This document shows positions 1-11,220 of a stretch of DNA of 64,000 bases, piece by piece. Location of the stretch: assembly GCA_014773175.1 (NCBI GenBank), contig VXCM01000907.1, positions 1 to 64,000 of the forward strand. Direction: 5' to 3'. The notes below the pieces were generated by a model. That model did no database searches and was not told the origin of the DNA. It was given only the letters and a program-made list of their open reading frames with translations. A program made the position numbers and the translations under genes. The DNA is from Lucifuga dentata (Eukaryota; Chordata; Actinopteri; Ophidiiformes; Bythitidae). How positions within the stretch are numbered: position 1 is the first letter of the stretch; every line of letters starts with the position of its first letter.

Positions 1-869
1 GAGGCAGATGATTCGCTGTGGTGACCCCTGAAGGGAAAGCCGAAAGGAAAAGAAGAAGATTAAGGAAGAAAACAAGATCCATCCTCTTCAGTATATTTGT
101 TGGGGCTTGCCCCATAGTTTTTGCGGTGAGAAATGTTAAACATTTTGTAGATTTCATCAAACTACATCATATTTTCAAAAAAAAAAAAAAAANAAAAAAA
201 AAAAAAAAGAAACATCTATCAGTCAAACAAACCACCAGCAGCCAAACTCCTCAAATCTTTCTACTCAGGGAAAAAGAATGCAACCAGCTCTCTGTCAGCC
301 TGTCTGCCTTACGCTGGACCTCCTGCTTCCTCAAACACTTATCCAAGAAAAATCTAAGCCATTTACAGCCACAATGTCAGAATAATCTCTCTATCCTGGA
401 GGGTAGAGATCCCACAGCAGCAGGAGCTGTCATGAAGTCTGTCCTGTCAGTAGACCCAACCAGCAGCAACGCAGCACAGACTCTGCTGCTCCATGTTATC
501 TTTAACATTTTGTAGCCAGAGGTTGATTATAAGCTAACTCACATCTGGAATGTATTGGAAAGGCATCAGAGACAGAGGAAGGAAAAGGGAAAAGAGAGGG
601 AGAAACTGAAAGAGAAAGAGGAGAGCAAAGCCGCAAGAGGAATGTAAGGCCGACCCACACTCATCCTGTTTTTCCTAAGAACAGGAGCAGGAGCAGATTG
701 TTGTATTACTGGATATGAGAGGTTTGTGCAGACGGATCCACAGACAAACCTGCTCAAGCAAATGATGTCAAAAGTCCACTGAGTTACACTGAGTGTGGGT
801 GTGTGGGAGTTGAGATTTAACCAGCAGTATCTGAACAGACATCCATGACGACAACCTTTGACCCTTCAC
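1..869. other. intergenic, no gene seen
   Basis: There is no coding signal. An A-homopolymer with a single N sits at about 178-208. A purine-rich GGAA/GAGA stretch lies at about 570-650. The nominal open frame over 18-515 is low-complexity and has no recognisable family. Confidence 0.5.
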
Positions 870-1580
870 CAGAGGAGAAAAGTAACTAAATACTTGTATT
901 CAAGTACTGTATACCTAACAGTTCATAAGTACTGAAGTGGTACTTAAGTGGAGCATTTCTTTGTTGTGCTGCATCTACAGCTAGTCCACTATACTTCACT
1001 TTTTACTTCACTATATTTCACTTTTTATTTCATTATATTTCACAGCTGTAGTTACTGTAGCAGATTCTGACTTTACATTCAACATGAGATAAACTGTTGC
1101 TCTCATGCAAAAACCTTGTTTTAACTCAGAAACACATTGCACGTAAAGATTATCCCCATGGTTTTTAAAAGGAATTCATACAATCACATTCAGCAGATCT
1201 GAAAGCATGAAAATCCATAAAATTGGAAATTCAAGGCTTTTTGCACCAACAGAGTAAAAAAAACATTTTATCTGTATTTATGGGCAAAGACCTCATATGA
1301 CCAATTTTGGGGATTATTATTATTTCATTCAAACTGTCAGAATTGCAGATATGAGACTGTATACTGATACAGTGTCAGGTTTCAGTTGATATCTTCAATT
1401 TTCATCATTGATGCAGATACATCCGTCAATAATAACAAAAGATTCTTCAGGACATTTTATTTCTGATATTTAGTTACTTTTACTTAAGTGGAATTTTGAA
1501 TGCAGGACCTTTACTTTTAATGCAGCATTCATCCATTATAGTAACAGTTCTTAAGTAATGCTTTATTTCTTCCACTAGTG
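870..1580. mobile_element. non-autonomous hAT-like element (711 bp)
   Basis: The left end, CAGAGGAGAAAAGTAACT, matches the inverse of the right end ...TTCTTCCACTAGTG imperfectly. The interior carries the AAGTACT/ACTTAAGTA-type sequence that I know as a very common teleost repeat beginning CAGTGGTGGAAAGTAAC. The 8-base flanks cccttcac (862-869) and tgcttcac (1581-1588) agree at 6 of 8 positions, as expected for an old hAT target duplication. No transposase is present. Confidence 0.6.
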
Positions 1581-1584
1581 TGCT

Positions 1585-1595
1585 TCACATGCACT

Positions 1596-1632
<37 letters not shown>

Positions 1633-1661
1633 ATAGCAACATACATAAGNTCACATGCACT

Positions 1662-1698
<37 letters not shown>

Positions 1699-1715
1699 AT
1701 AGCAACATACATAAG
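1585..1715. repeat. (CA)n microsatellite, 65-bp block duplicated across a single N
   Basis: Bases 1585-1649 and 1651-1715 are the same 65-base block, TCACATGCACTAG-(CA)n-GTATAGCAACATACATAAG, separated only by N1650. This is probably one locus represented twice in the assembly. Confidence 0.8.
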
Positions 1716-1990
1716 AAAGGCCACCTAAATGATATTATCAAATGAAAATAAGAGCAGAAGTAACTTCAAAGGACGACCCAATCAGATTCCCACACAACTC
1801 CAAGGCGCCTACCTGTGAGAAGGTCATGTGACCGTGCCCCACATGAGCCAGCATGCCCTCCTCTTTTCCTCTTTTTGGCTGGGTTCTGAGTGCAACTGGC
1901 TCTGTGTGCCTCCTGTTCCTCCTCTGTCCTCCTGCAGAGTGTGTGTCTGGTCTTTAGGGACTGAGTGTGTATTTGTACTCCTGTCAGACN

Positions 1991-2026
<36 letters not shown>

Positions 2027-2145
2027 ATATGCACATACGCACGCATACACACCCTTCTACATACAGCGTCAGAGGATTCATTTTAGCAGGCCAACGTCAG
2101 GACTAAATTTACCACAGAGAGAGCGAGAGAGAGAGAGAGAGAGAG
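1991..2145. repeat. (CA)n and (GA)n microsatellites
   Basis: (CA)n runs at 1991-2019 directly after N1990, followed by CATA/CACG variants. A (GA)n run lies at about 2116-2145. Confidence 0.85.
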
Positions 2146-2474
2146 CGTGACGCACATGTCCAGGCCAGAGCCTGGAAATGAGCAGGGCTGGCTGTCTGAC
2201 TGGGTGCTGATACATTCTTCGAGGGGTGTCCTCCTGGAGACACTGGCGAGCAACAACACATATATGGTAAAAGACACAAAGAAGATGGTTTTACTTCCCA
2301 AAATAAAACTTAAATAATGATGATATCTCTGCCACTTAGGCCAGGTTTCTGTGTGGATGCTCAGCCTGAGTTTGATGGCACAGATGATCACAGAATCATA
2401 TTTCAGAAGTTATTGTAATTCATAGACTTGCTGTCACGCTGACATCTCACCCTCATCAGTTCCAACGTGTTCAG

Positions 2475-2787
2475 CAGGGATGGGATACTTTGATGAGGAC
2501 AGAGGCCATCAAATTTCATTCTCACGGTCAAAGAACCACACATAAAGCATTAAATGAAGCAAAAAATAAGGGAGATTTTCTGGGACATGAGACACCAGAC
2601 TGGACTCAACCCGATCTTACTCTCTCATTGAAAGCTTTGCTAGAATGGAACTGATGGGTGGTGGTAATAACAAAGGAAAACACTTTTTATAATTTTCATT
2701 TTTATTAATTGAGAAGTCATCTGAGGGCCTGATAGATTAAAGGTGCAGGCCATATTTGGCCTGCAGGCCGCCAGTTGTCCATCCCTG
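2475..2787. mobile_element. hAT MITE (313 bp) with 8-bp target duplication
   Basis: It begins CAGGGATGGG and ends CCATCCCTG, so the termini are inverted. The right end reads GGCCGCCAGTTGTCCATCCC on the + strand, a well-known hAT terminal motif. Flanks are gtgttcag (2467-2474) and gtgtacag (2788-2795), 7 of 8 identical. It has no coding capacity. Confidence 0.75.
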
Positions 2788-2795
2788 GTGTACAG

Positions 2796-3618
2796 TATAT
2801 ACCTGCCAGTATCTGAGCCAGATCATCTTTGTAGCTCTGCATGATTTCCTGTTGCCCCTTCATGCATGTAAAAACTTATCATTTGTAAAAAGAAAACAAA
2901 CAAAAAACAACATTTGACAAGAAAATATCTTCCATCCTCCTCAAAGTCCTTCTTATACAATATACAGAAAAGCAGAGTAAATTGTGAGTTTAATTCAGAT
3001 TTAATACTCCACAACAGAAAGGCTGATTCACATTTTCATTTTTGATAAACAGATTGATTGTGAGTAAAGAGTCACTGCCACTCAGATTGCATCTTTGTGA
3101 CTGTAATTTCATGAGGAGTGAGCCATCACACACTCTGGATGTATTACGCTAGTAAATGAACACTCTTTGATTGACTTTAGCCTTGACATCATCATTCACG
3201 TCTCAACTGATGGCTGCTGAAAAGTATAAAGTATATATGTAAGAGGAAGGAGAGAAGAAATCAGAACCAATTTAACTCTTGATGACGGTAAACTTTTAGG
3301 GATTCGATGTTATGTTGGTCCACAGACATATTTATTACAATCTATACAGTAATTGTGCAGCAGCTGCCAAAATACTCAAGCTTTTTAAAGCTCATGGTGA
3401 CTCATGATAAAGTAAGAGTGAAAGCACTGGGATGTAAATGATGTGATTTAAATATCTGGGGCAGGGTGTATATTTCTCAGAATGATGTAAATAGTTCTAT
3501 TTTTCTGCACTTTCACTCACATACTTAAGGGCAGTAATGTGAATTATTCACATTAGTTTCCTTATTGTAATGGATCTCACTAAGTAGAAACTTTATAGTG
3601 GGGTTAACTTGGGGGAGG

Positions 3619-3676
<58 letters not shown>

Positions 3677-5012
3677 AAGGGAGGACAGAAATAGCTGCAA
3701 TACATATATTTGCCAGAAGGTGGCAGAACATGTCAACTAAATTTGGTTGTCTAATTGCTTAATTAACAGTCCTCACTTGGTTCACCTTTAACCTTTGCAC
3801 AAATTTTGACAAAAGTTCTGTCGTCCATAATGCATTTATTCTTTTATATAAGAAGACAATGAATAAGTTGTTAGTGTGTATAAATGTAACAACGTAACAA
3901 TCCAGATTAATCTTCACATCACTTTCCTGAGATTCAGCCCTAATGACACAAATCCAAAGGTTACATCTGAGTTTTTATTTTAATGTCTTCACAGTTTATG
4001 TATCTTATTCTCAACTCCCCTGCAATACAAGTACAACTGTGCAGTAATACTGTCAAGGATGATTTTGGTTTTACTCAGTGACGTAAGGCCAAATGAAAAA
4101 CTTTTCCTGTCTGTCTCATTTCACACTCACACCTGCAGTCTGACACTCAAATTCCACATTTAACCCCAGAATATTTGGAGATTGCTCATAAAACCACAGA
4201 TCTCATTTCTCTGGCAGGTTATTGTGCCTGGAAATCGCTCTCTAAGGGCATTAAAGAGAGAAGGAGTTGTAATTTTCACAGCCCCAACAGACTGTATGTG
4301 CTTTAGAGCAGACAGACACCTCCCACTGTGGAAACTCCTTCGGCCAAGTGTAATCTATGTGCTGTATTATGGGTCTCTGGCCTGATGGAGCCTCTGGGAA
4401 AGAAGTGTGAATATGTCAGGCAGAATTATAGGACAATTTCTTATTTAAAAATTATTTTAAAACTATGGGTTTCAGTTCTTTATACAAAAAAAAAAAAAAA
4501 ANAAAAAAAAAAAAAAAAGTGATAAAGCTCAATAATGCACGTTGGACGTTGCACGCTGGTGTTACATTATGGAAAAATGTTTCTTTAACTCAGGCCACTT
4601 AAGCAGCAATTTAAAGAGAATATTAAGGGGGAAATTAAGCTGATGGGTTGTTCAAACTGTAAGCTGTTAGATTTTGTTTCATGTTATAAACAGGAAATGA
4701 AAATGTACATTTACACAAACTTTTAGCTGATTAACATTATCAGATGGAGCTCCTGCAGTCAGAATAGTAAACAGTGCCTGGAGAGGTTGATGCAAAGCAG
4801 AATCATTGCGCTGACATTGTCTTTTATTCAAACTATTGTCCATAAAGTACATTTCTGTTTGAATACTATGCTATTTTTCTTACTTTACTCCCTCCACAGG
4901 GAGGTCAGAGGTCAAGGTCAACTACAGGATGATGAGATTATGCTCTAATCAGAAGGCTAGCAGTGTGCTGAAACATTGTGACCTCAATATCAACTTTGTT
5001 TGGTTTTGATCC
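2796..5012. other. intergenic, no gene seen; (GA)n and a CTCF-like site
   Basis: It holds a long (GA)n run at about 3620-3675 and a CTCF-like 14-mer CCAGAAGGTGGCAG at 3713-3726 (13 of 14 to the core consensus). An A-homopolymer with N4502 lies at about 4487-4518. I see no gene. Confidence 0.5.
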
Positions 5013-5094
5013 ATGAGATTTGAGTCAGTTTCTTTCATGTACCTGTACTGTAAGATGCATGGTTTTGAATTATTTTTCTACAGTTATTTTTCTT

Positions 5095-5435
5095 CTATTT
5101 TTCTAGATATCTGGAACAAACTCCTGGAAAACTGCAGGCCCACTGCAACTCTCAGTTCTTTCAAATCAAGGCTAAAGACTCTTCTGTTTGCTGCTGCCTC
5201 TCACTAAATCAAATAATTATTCATTTGTAAACTGCACTATAACTTTTATTTTTGTATTTTATGCGTGTCTTATTCTATTTTAGCTTGTTTTTATTTTATA
5301 TTCTCTTGGCTTTTTAATGACTGTTTTTAATTGTATTTTAATGTCTTTTTATAATGTTTCCTTTGCACTTCATATGTAAAGCTCTTTGAATTGCCTTGTT
5401 GCTGAAACGTGCTATATAAATAAAATTACCTTGTC
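5095..5435 (+). mobile_element. LINE 3' end (L2/CR1-like), degenerate
   Basis: A short frame, IWNKLLENCRPTATLSSFKS then RLKTLLF, at about 5107-5200 matches the C-terminus of fish L2-type ORF2 proteins (WN.LP...SFKSRLKT.LF). An AT-rich tail follows, with GTAAAGCTCTTTGAATTGCC and CTATATAAATAAAATTACCT near 5380-5435, the usual 3' terminus of these elements. The element is heavily 5' truncated. Confidence 0.65.
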
Positions 5436-6660
5436 TTACAAAACTTTAAATGGCTGTAGATGTATGGCAAAGTATAATGCTACTTTTTCTGTAATGCTAC
5501 AATGTCATGGTATTTTTTGTACTCTTAACCATTCTATGATATTAGCATGGTTCTTTTTTGTAAGAGAGGGAATAACTTGAGTGTTCAGTTCAGAAAAAAA
5601 TGGAATTGTCTGTTTTCTACTGTTATTTTATTAACTTGATAGTTCTTTCTTGGAAGTAGCCTCCCTAAATGATAACACAACAACCAGCTATGATTTCCTG
5701 GAAGTGATGATTTGTATATGTCACTGTGGCATTTGGAGAAATGAGTAAGCGCCCACATGCTGCGCTCTGCTTTGGCAGAAGAAGTAACACATCTTAATCT
5801 GAGCTGTTTTCACATATGAAACCGCATATATCATTGATATGCACTGTACATAAAGAGGTGACACCATCGCAATGTTAAGGCGGCAATGACACACACACAC
5901 ACACACACGACAGTAGTTTATACTTAGTTATTTGAGGCTGCAAAGCACCTATGAAATTCAAAATCAGCCACTTTAAGATAAATAGCACTGAAAACCCAAC
6001 ACTCAAAAGTTTGTTAGGCTATTAATTTTCTTAGATCATAGTTTTTAGTGAAAACATATTCTCAGATTTTTAGGAATTACTCATCAGTTATAGCACCTTG
6101 AAAAATAATCAGACCAAATAATGAGCAAAGTTCATAAACTGATCTCCCAATATGCAGGCAATATTGCCATTTATCTTTTAAAGTTTTGGGAAAATATTTT
6201 GATGAGTGTTGGACATTAAAAACAAGTTGCAAAAAATGCCAAATGTAAACTTTTGTTTGCTTTATCACATGAGGCTGCAGAGGTGTGCTCAAAGGAAAAA
6301 AAATGACAAAGCAAACATATAAAATTGTATTTAGGTGGTAAACAAATGCTAAACCTAATGTAAATTAAAACTACAAAACTTAATTAATTAAAAACTACAA
6401 AAAATAGGATTAATCACATATTATCTTCTTAGGGAAGTATAAAAGTAAATAAGTAAATATTGTTTTGGAATTTTCTTATCCTTTCGTAACTATTTAGTCT
6501 TCCAACTAAAATATTAAATTAAATATTATATTGTATAGTATTAAATGTTATACAAATTTTAACAAAAAATAAATATTACAGTATAAATACGACAATTTTG
6601 ACCAATGCTATCAAGATAATCAAGTTCAAGATTTTAAATCTTCAATAAACACTTCGTAAA
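5436..6660. other. AT-rich intergenic, no gene seen
   Basis: This is AT-rich unique-looking sequence with a (CA)n at 5889-5908. I found no exon, RNA gene or mobile element in it. Confidence 0.5.
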
Positions 6661-6679
6661 AAATAAAAGTAAAAAATGT

Positions 6680-6850
6680 GCGGTAAGGCCGCGTGGTGCC
6701 AGCAGATGGCGCCAGAGAGTAACAAAGGCTTGCATGGTAGATTCCGCTAACAGAAATTCCCCGCTCTGTTTGAAATGACGTCATCTGCTCCTCCCACCAA
6801 CCAGGCTTCGGCCCGCTGCAGCCAGAGCTGGTCTATGTTTGGAAAGACGG
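6680..6850. promoter_or_regulatory. GC-rich island with CTCF-core and CRE motifs upstream of arhgap26
   Basis: A short GC-rich block stands out in AT-rich DNA about 1.2 kb upstream of exon 1. CCAGCAGATGGCGC at 6699-6712 fits the CTCF core (CCASYAGRKGGCRS) at all 14 positions on the + strand. TGACGTCA at 6776-6783 is a perfect CRE palindrome. It could be a boundary or distal promoter element. Function is inferred from motifs only. Confidence 0.45.
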
Positions 6851-6875
6851 AACACTCTGTAGTTAAAAGTAAAAA

Positions 6876-6985
6876 AAAATAAATAAATAAAAATAAATAA
6901 ATTAATAAATAAACAAACAAATATACATACATACATACATACATACATACATACATACTGTACATACATACATAAATAAATAAAT
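6876..6985. repeat. (AAAT)n and (ACAT)n tetranucleotide repeats
   Basis: AAAT/AAAC units at about 6876-6920 pass into (ACAT)n at about 6924-6972, then (AAAT)n again. Confidence 0.85.
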
Positions 6986-7029
6986 TCAAGCACTAGTATG
7001 ATATTAGCATTAGAGAAAGAAAAAAAAAG

Positions 7030-7192
7030 CTGTTGCTGCAGCCTGATTTGCTAAATCAGTAAAGATCTGGGAGGCAGAAATTTCAGATCAAGTGAATCCC
7101 ACGCCTGATTTAGCTAATCAGTCGTGGGCGTGGACTGAACAGGGACAGATAAGATTGTTGTGACACTTCAGGACCAGGATTGAGAACCACTG
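7030..7192. mobile_element. hAT-type MITE remnant, one clear end
   Basis: The right end, GGATTGAGAACCACTG at 7177-7192, is the inverse of CAGTGGTTCTCAATCC, a widespread fish hAT terminus. Paired CCTGATTTGCTAAATCAG and CCTGATTTAGCTAATCAG motifs lie inside. The left terminus is not clear. Confidence 0.4.
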
Positions 7193-7414
7193 TCTGTAGA
7201 AATTTCACTACTAAGAATATTATTTTATTAAGGCCATATTAAAATCTCCAATCTGGCTATGTGTTTTCTTCTTTGGTGTAGTTAATTAAAATGTTGTTTG
7301 TTTTCTGATTATATTGAGAGGTCTGCTTTCCATATGAGGAGCAGAGTGACTGATCTTTACGTTTTCTGTCCTCTCTGCTCCCACAACCGCTACCCTCTGG
7401 AATCCAGCCCTCCT

Positions 7415-7545
7415 ATTGGTTGAGAGAGACGCCAATCAGGGGATTATCCGTGCTCGGGGTAGGTTGATTATTGTGGGCAGCGCTGAGAGGAGCTGTGGAC
7501 AGAGCAGACTGGATTTAAAAACGCCCAGGGAAGACACGCATTTTT
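7415..7545 (+). promoter_or_regulatory. putative arhgap26 core promoter
   Basis: Two CCAAT boxes are visible: ATTGG at 7415-7419 (reverse orientation) and CCAAT at 7432-7436. A TATA-like GATTTAAAAA lies at about 7512-7521. That spacing would put a transcription start near 7545, about 440 bases before the ATG. The stretch has more CpG than its AT-rich surroundings. The position is inferred from motifs only; there are no transcript data. Confidence 0.45.
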
Positions 7546-7603
7546 CAGGCTACTTTGATTTTCTGCAGACAGCGCTTCTTCATCTCTCTCACCCACTCCC
7601 TCC

Positions 7604-7654
<51 letters not shown>

Positions 7655-7982
7655 ACGTTCAGAATGACCCGCTCCAGTGGAACGCAGCATCGGTTTACCT
7701 GAGCAAGTGGAGACATCCTGCCTCCACCAACGCTTCCTCTCCTTTGACTTTTTATTCATTTCATTTTCATGCAAACAGCAAAGACTTTAAACTAAAAGAA
7801 GAAAAGCGAGGTTATGTAGGGAGGCATTTCCGAGTTTTTAATCGGGTTTTCCATCAATTCCATCACCAGTAGCTCAGGTCGGGGATTTTCTCACCTCCTC
7901 TTCCTCCTCCTCTTGTTCCTCCTCCTGTTTGGAGCTAATTGGCGGCCGCTGTGCAGGTTGTAAAGGCTGTGTGAGGGAGAAG
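7545..7982 (+). other. arhgap26: inferred arhgap26 5' UTR with three short uORFs and a (CT)n tract
   Basis: This leader runs from the inferred start to the ATG. It holds a (CT)n microsatellite at 7605-7652, then three upstream AUGs: a 12-codon uORF at 7664-7702, an 8-codon uORF at 7769-7795 and an AUG directly followed by a stop at 7814-7819. A pyrimidine-rich CTCCTC stretch (about 7890-7928) and a GCGGCCGC site at about 7942 follow. The UTR could instead be spliced or begin elsewhere; nothing here fixes the start. Confidence 0.4.
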
Positions 7983-8136
7983 ATGGGACTACCTGCCCTG
8001 GAGTTCAGTGACTGCTACCTGGACAGTCCACAGTTCAGAGAGAGACTCAAGTCCCACGAACTGGAGCTGGACAAGACCAACAAGTTCATTAAGGAGCTGA
8101 TCAAAGATGGCAAGGCTCTGATCCAGGCTTTGAAAA
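7983..8136 (+). CDS. arhgap26: arhgap26 exon 1 (residues 1-51), BAR domain N-terminus
   Basis: It begins [16 protein letters not shown], the near-invariant N-terminus of GRAF proteins, so the ATG at 7983 is the start. Context is good: A at -3 and G at +4. The open frame extends 54 bases further upstream, but only to a TTG, which I do not use. The exon contains the first BAR helix ([17 protein letters not shown]) and ends in phase 1 at AAAA|GTAAGA. The donor is followed within a few bases by a (CT)n tract. Confidence 0.96.
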
Positions 8137-8139
8137 GTA

Positions 8140-8191
<52 letters not shown>

Positions 8192-10912
8192 TAATTATTT
8201 CAGCGCAACATAATGTAAAGTAGCCTAGTTGACTAAGTTGAGATATCCCCTTGTGTGTGTGTTTGTGTATGTGCATGTCTGTGAGAGATATAGACACCCA
8301 TTGCCCTGGAAGTCTTATCTCACTTTAATTGGAATCGTGTGTGTATGTGTGTGTGTGTGTCTGTGCTGCTGATAAAGGACATAACTGAACTAAGAGGCAT
8401 GGCAGCTGCATAGTGTCCTGTGAAGCTGTCATCACATTTGTTCCCATCAGTTTGCATAATATGGCATTTGAATTCACATTGAGTTTTAATGTGTGTGTCA
8501 TCCTGAGTAATAGCTATTATAAGTAACCCTTTATGGGGTTTTTTTCCACTTAAATCTACAGTGTAAGAGAGACAGAAAGTGAATATATTTGCTCCTTCAT
8601 GTTATTTGACATTATGAGTTATCCTGATTACTGACTGAAGTATTGGTGTCAGCTTTGAAAACCCCACACTGGCCAATTTGTGTTTACTTTGCAGTAGTGC
8701 ATACACGCTCCTGATACTGCAGATATCATTGTGATTTGGCAGTCTATTATTCACGCCAGATAGAACAAATCCTGGAAAGTCCAGAGCTTTACCTGAACAT
8801 TCCACCTGTGTGTTTATCGTAGGCCTTTAAAAACAAAGCAGCTCAGTCAGCTGATGTGTGGCTGTCAGACAATTCTGCTTTGTGCTTTGTTCGAGATCTA
8901 GAAATTAAACGGAACTGCATGACCTGATTCACTGATGCTGGGATCAGACAGATGCACAGAGAGTGAGAGTGAGAGAGAGAGGCAGAGAGAGATGAAAAAG
9001 GTTATTCATGGTCAGCAAATTGTCCTGGTTAATTTTTTTTTATTCAATACTTGGCCATTACTACAGCATAGGAGTTGGAAATGGTGTTTTTTTTTTTTTT
9101 TTTTTTTTTTTTNAAAAAAAAAAAAAAAAAGAAGACTTCTGAGATTAAAGTCAGAATTCTGAACTTCTGGCATTGAATTCTGACATTGAAGTCAGAATTC
9201 TGAGATTCTGAGACTTTAATCTCAGAATTCTAACTTTAATCTCAGAAATCTTCTTTTTTTTTAAGTGGCCCTAATCCTCTTCCATATTAAAGTTCTCTCT
9301 TTTCTGAAAAAAACAAAAAAAAACAAAAAAAAAAANAAAAAAAAAAAACAAAAAACACACACACACACGCACACACACACACACACTTGGACTATTCTTA
9401 GCTGCACTATAAATTTTTCTGCTGCACCTTTCAGCACACCTCAAGCTCAGAGCCATGAATCCTCTGCTTCTCCTGAAGCTTTGAGGAGCCGGGTGAGCAT
9501 TCAGGGAAATCCCTGAAGTTTTGTTAATTGCTGTGTGGGAGAGATTTCTCACAATCTCCTGACAGCCTTCACATGTGTTTTTGTTGTAATCACTACATGC
9601 ATGTTACCACAGAAAGAGAAAATGAAACATTTACTGCCACCATATGTCATAGTAGTCAGATGATCTGTGCTACTGTCACGTCTTGTTTCTGTATGTCGCT
9701 GTTGTCCAGTACTTTTAGTGCAGTGTAAATATTTTGATGGCCTGCCAGGTCATTTATGTCATCTAGTAATTTCCTTAGAGATTTTGATGGCATTGAGTTT
9801 GATCAAAATTTAATGCTGCCAAGTTTAGAAAGCAGCCACATAAACTTATGTTGTGGAATGAGCTAATTTTGAAGTACTGATAACTTTTACCAAAAGGTTA
9901 TTGTTATGGTTTTATTTAAAAAAATGATTTTTGTGTTTATTTTGAGCATTAAAAGTTGGGTAAAAATTGGAGGAAAAAAATCAATAACTGAGAAATCCTG
10001 GTGGAAATCAAGTTATAAAAATAGAATTTTCAGCAATAAATCTCAGTCGATTAATTGTTTTTTTGTGGTTTTGCTTCCTTTGAGGTGTAGGTGCTAAATG
10101 TCGAACTATAGCTTTGGATTGCTGTTTCTGAAGTTTCAGTTTCTGACACTGGCAAACCTTTATTTGTGCTTGTAGCAAAAAACTCTCAAGCTAATTACCA
10201 AGTTCTGCTTTTATTTATAGTGCAAACAGATTTCTGCTGCAAACAGCCAGAGACATAAAACACCAGAGTCCTACTAGAGCTGCAGGCAAAAAAACTATCA
10301 TGACCTTGGTTGAGGTTGAATCACGACTGCGTTGCATCAGTTGCCAATGGAGAATAGCAAATAGCAAACTGTCATAATTTGACTTTAAATGAGAGACCCT
10401 TGAATTGGTTGATGTAAACCAGTTTTCTCGTATGTGTTGGTCAGTAGCGTTGAAATATCGTGCGGTACCAGAAATATGCACACATGCAGATACACAGACA
10501 CAGGCACAGATGTTTATGTGTGTGTGTGTGTTCCCCAGAAGTCATTTAAGGGAATATCCAGCCTGTTATTATGGAGCCAGTTGCAAAGTTTGGCTCTGTG
10601 CTCCACCTCTAACATGACACGAGCCAGTCAGCCAAACAAACCCAATCCAGCAGCTGGGCACTCGCTGATGCTGTTAGCTGCATTTAAACAGTTTATATCA
10701 CTCTGACACATGATGCTTCTGTATGTTTGAGCTGAAAGCGTGAGGAGGACTGGAAGTTATTTAGCTGTTAAGCAGAAAGTGTTGCAGACTATCAGTGTCT
10801 ACGACTTTGACTCCTGAACATTTTCTCTTTGCTGTTTATTGTCACTGTCGCTATCTAATAACACAGAAAAAAGCTGCATAAAAATACCAGCTGGGTCTGT
10901 TTTATGTTGCAG

Positions 10913-10946
<34 letters not shown>

Positions 10947-11174
10947 CAGTCAGCTTTCTCAGTATTCTGATGTCTCAGTGGACTAAGTTGTGAATCAGAA
11001 ATTTATGGAGATGTGATAAAAAATTTTTCTTTTTTTATTATATATGTATTATTTAATTTACCAGTTCTATACTAATTTTAAGGTGGAATTCTTTAACCTC
11101 AAGTAATGTAACATTTTCATTTGATTCCAAATGAATATGTTATATTAGCAGAAGTATGTGTCAATGGACTAAAT

Positions 11175-11220
<46 letters not shown>

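Noticed and set aside
1..7400. A neighbouring gene such as fgf1, which flanks ARHGAP26 in mammals
   Set aside because: No exon resembling an FGF or any other protein was seen in the upstream 7.4 kb.
7600..7655. (CT)n followed by CAG at 7652-7654 as a splice acceptor of a leader exon
   Set aside because: It looks like an acceptor, but the tract is a plain microsatellite and no upstream donor or transcript can be shown.
7929..7982. N-terminal extension of arhgap26 by 18 codons
   Set aside because: The upstream start is a TTG, not ATG, while the ATG at 7983 opens the conserved [10 protein letters not shown] and has good context.
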